Positions 63,652 to 64,000 of a DNA stretch of 64,000 nucleotides are shown one piece after another (position 1 is the stretch's first letter; each line of letters starts with the position of its first letter). The notes below the pieces were generated by a model. The model worked only from the letters and a program-made list of their open reading frames with translations, did no database searches and was not told where the DNA came from. A program made the translations under genes and the position numbers. The stretch is from Trichinella spiralis (Eukaryota > Nematoda > Enoplea > Trichinellida > Trichinellidae), in the NCBI GenBank assembly GCA_000181795.3, contig CM012953.1, forward strand, positions 9,972,282 through 10,036,281, read 5' to 3'.

Positions 63652-64000
63652 GGGACCGAGTAAAACCACCCCTGTAAAAAAGATAAAAAAAATCTCAGCT
63701 ATAATGAAATCAATTGTATAGAAAAAAAACATATAAGGGCGTTGAATTCACTATGAGTAAATAAACCACCTAAAAAAACAGAACTGACTACAAATGGCAA
63801 ATACATTTTCATGGCATACAAAGAAAATAAAACAGCAACGGAAATAATGAAAATTCAAAATACGAAAAACATTATAACGACCACAGTGCGATAATTTAAA
63901 GAAACCAAGAATCATAACTAATAATAAACACAAATAAAAATGGAATCAAAAGACAAAAGAAAACAATTAAAGCAATTTTACAAAATAATAAAAGTCATAC
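63652..64000. other. AT-rich end of window
   Basis: No gene or repeat recognised. Confidence 0.5.

Noticed and set aside
63535-63732. Minus-strand frame rich in F, V and L
   Set aside because: Produced by the tandem repeat and right arm of the inverted-repeat element.

Overview
The window is eukaryotic: AT-rich DNA with protein genes split by many short GT-AG introns (mostly 45-130 nt, a few of 1-4.5 kb) and AATAAA signals shortly after most stop codons. It is almost certainly a nematode. The innexin at 42774-48590 is very close in its extracellular loops and transmembrane segments to the UNC-7/UNC-9 gap-junction proteins, and the single-chain glutamate synthase and TTTTCAG-like acceptors fit. 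Genus is not determinable from sequence alone; a non-rhabditid (for example Dorylaimia) origin is only a guess from base composition and gene content.

Layout from left to right. NOP56 C-terminal part (+, 1-1970); PAP2/lipid phosphate phosphatase (+, 2695-4144); FAHD1 (+, 4397-5311) followed at once by a pogo/Tigger-like transposon remnant (5334-~5690); TIA-1/TIAR RNA-binding protein (-, 5928-11925) with an apparent alternative first exon; about 5 kb with no recognised gene; a complete 36-exon glutamate synthase (+, 16874-27084); RNase H2 subunit A (-, 27638-28976); an unrecognised single-pass membrane protein with a SEA-like ectodomain (-, 30126-38113); about 4.7 kb of AT-rich spacer; the innexin (+) with a 4.5 kb intron; fibrillarin (-, 49564-52107) with an in-phase upstream small ORF; protein farnesyl/geranylgeranyltransferase alpha subunit (+, 53587-55249); a small unrecognised GC-rich ORF (-, 55749-56057) divergent from a BAMBI-like TGF-beta pseudoreceptor (+, 56294-58788); ribosomal protein S3a (-, 60985-62226); and a terminal region with a GC-richer block and a clear inverted-repeat/MITE-like structure.

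Most genes are ordinary conserved housekeeping or signalling genes. Two box C/D snoRNP core proteins (NOP56 and fibrillarin) and one ribosomal protein share the window, but they are too far apart and differently oriented to be one transcription unit. All gene models were built by hand from reading-frame continuity, splice-site consensus and remembered family sequence; exon phases close throughout. I did not find a new defence or multi-gene system. The most noteworthy items are the BAMBI-like decoy receptor, the SEA-like membrane protein, the alternative TIA-1 start exon, the small ORF that ends five bases before the fibrillarin start codon, and the two mobile-element remnants.
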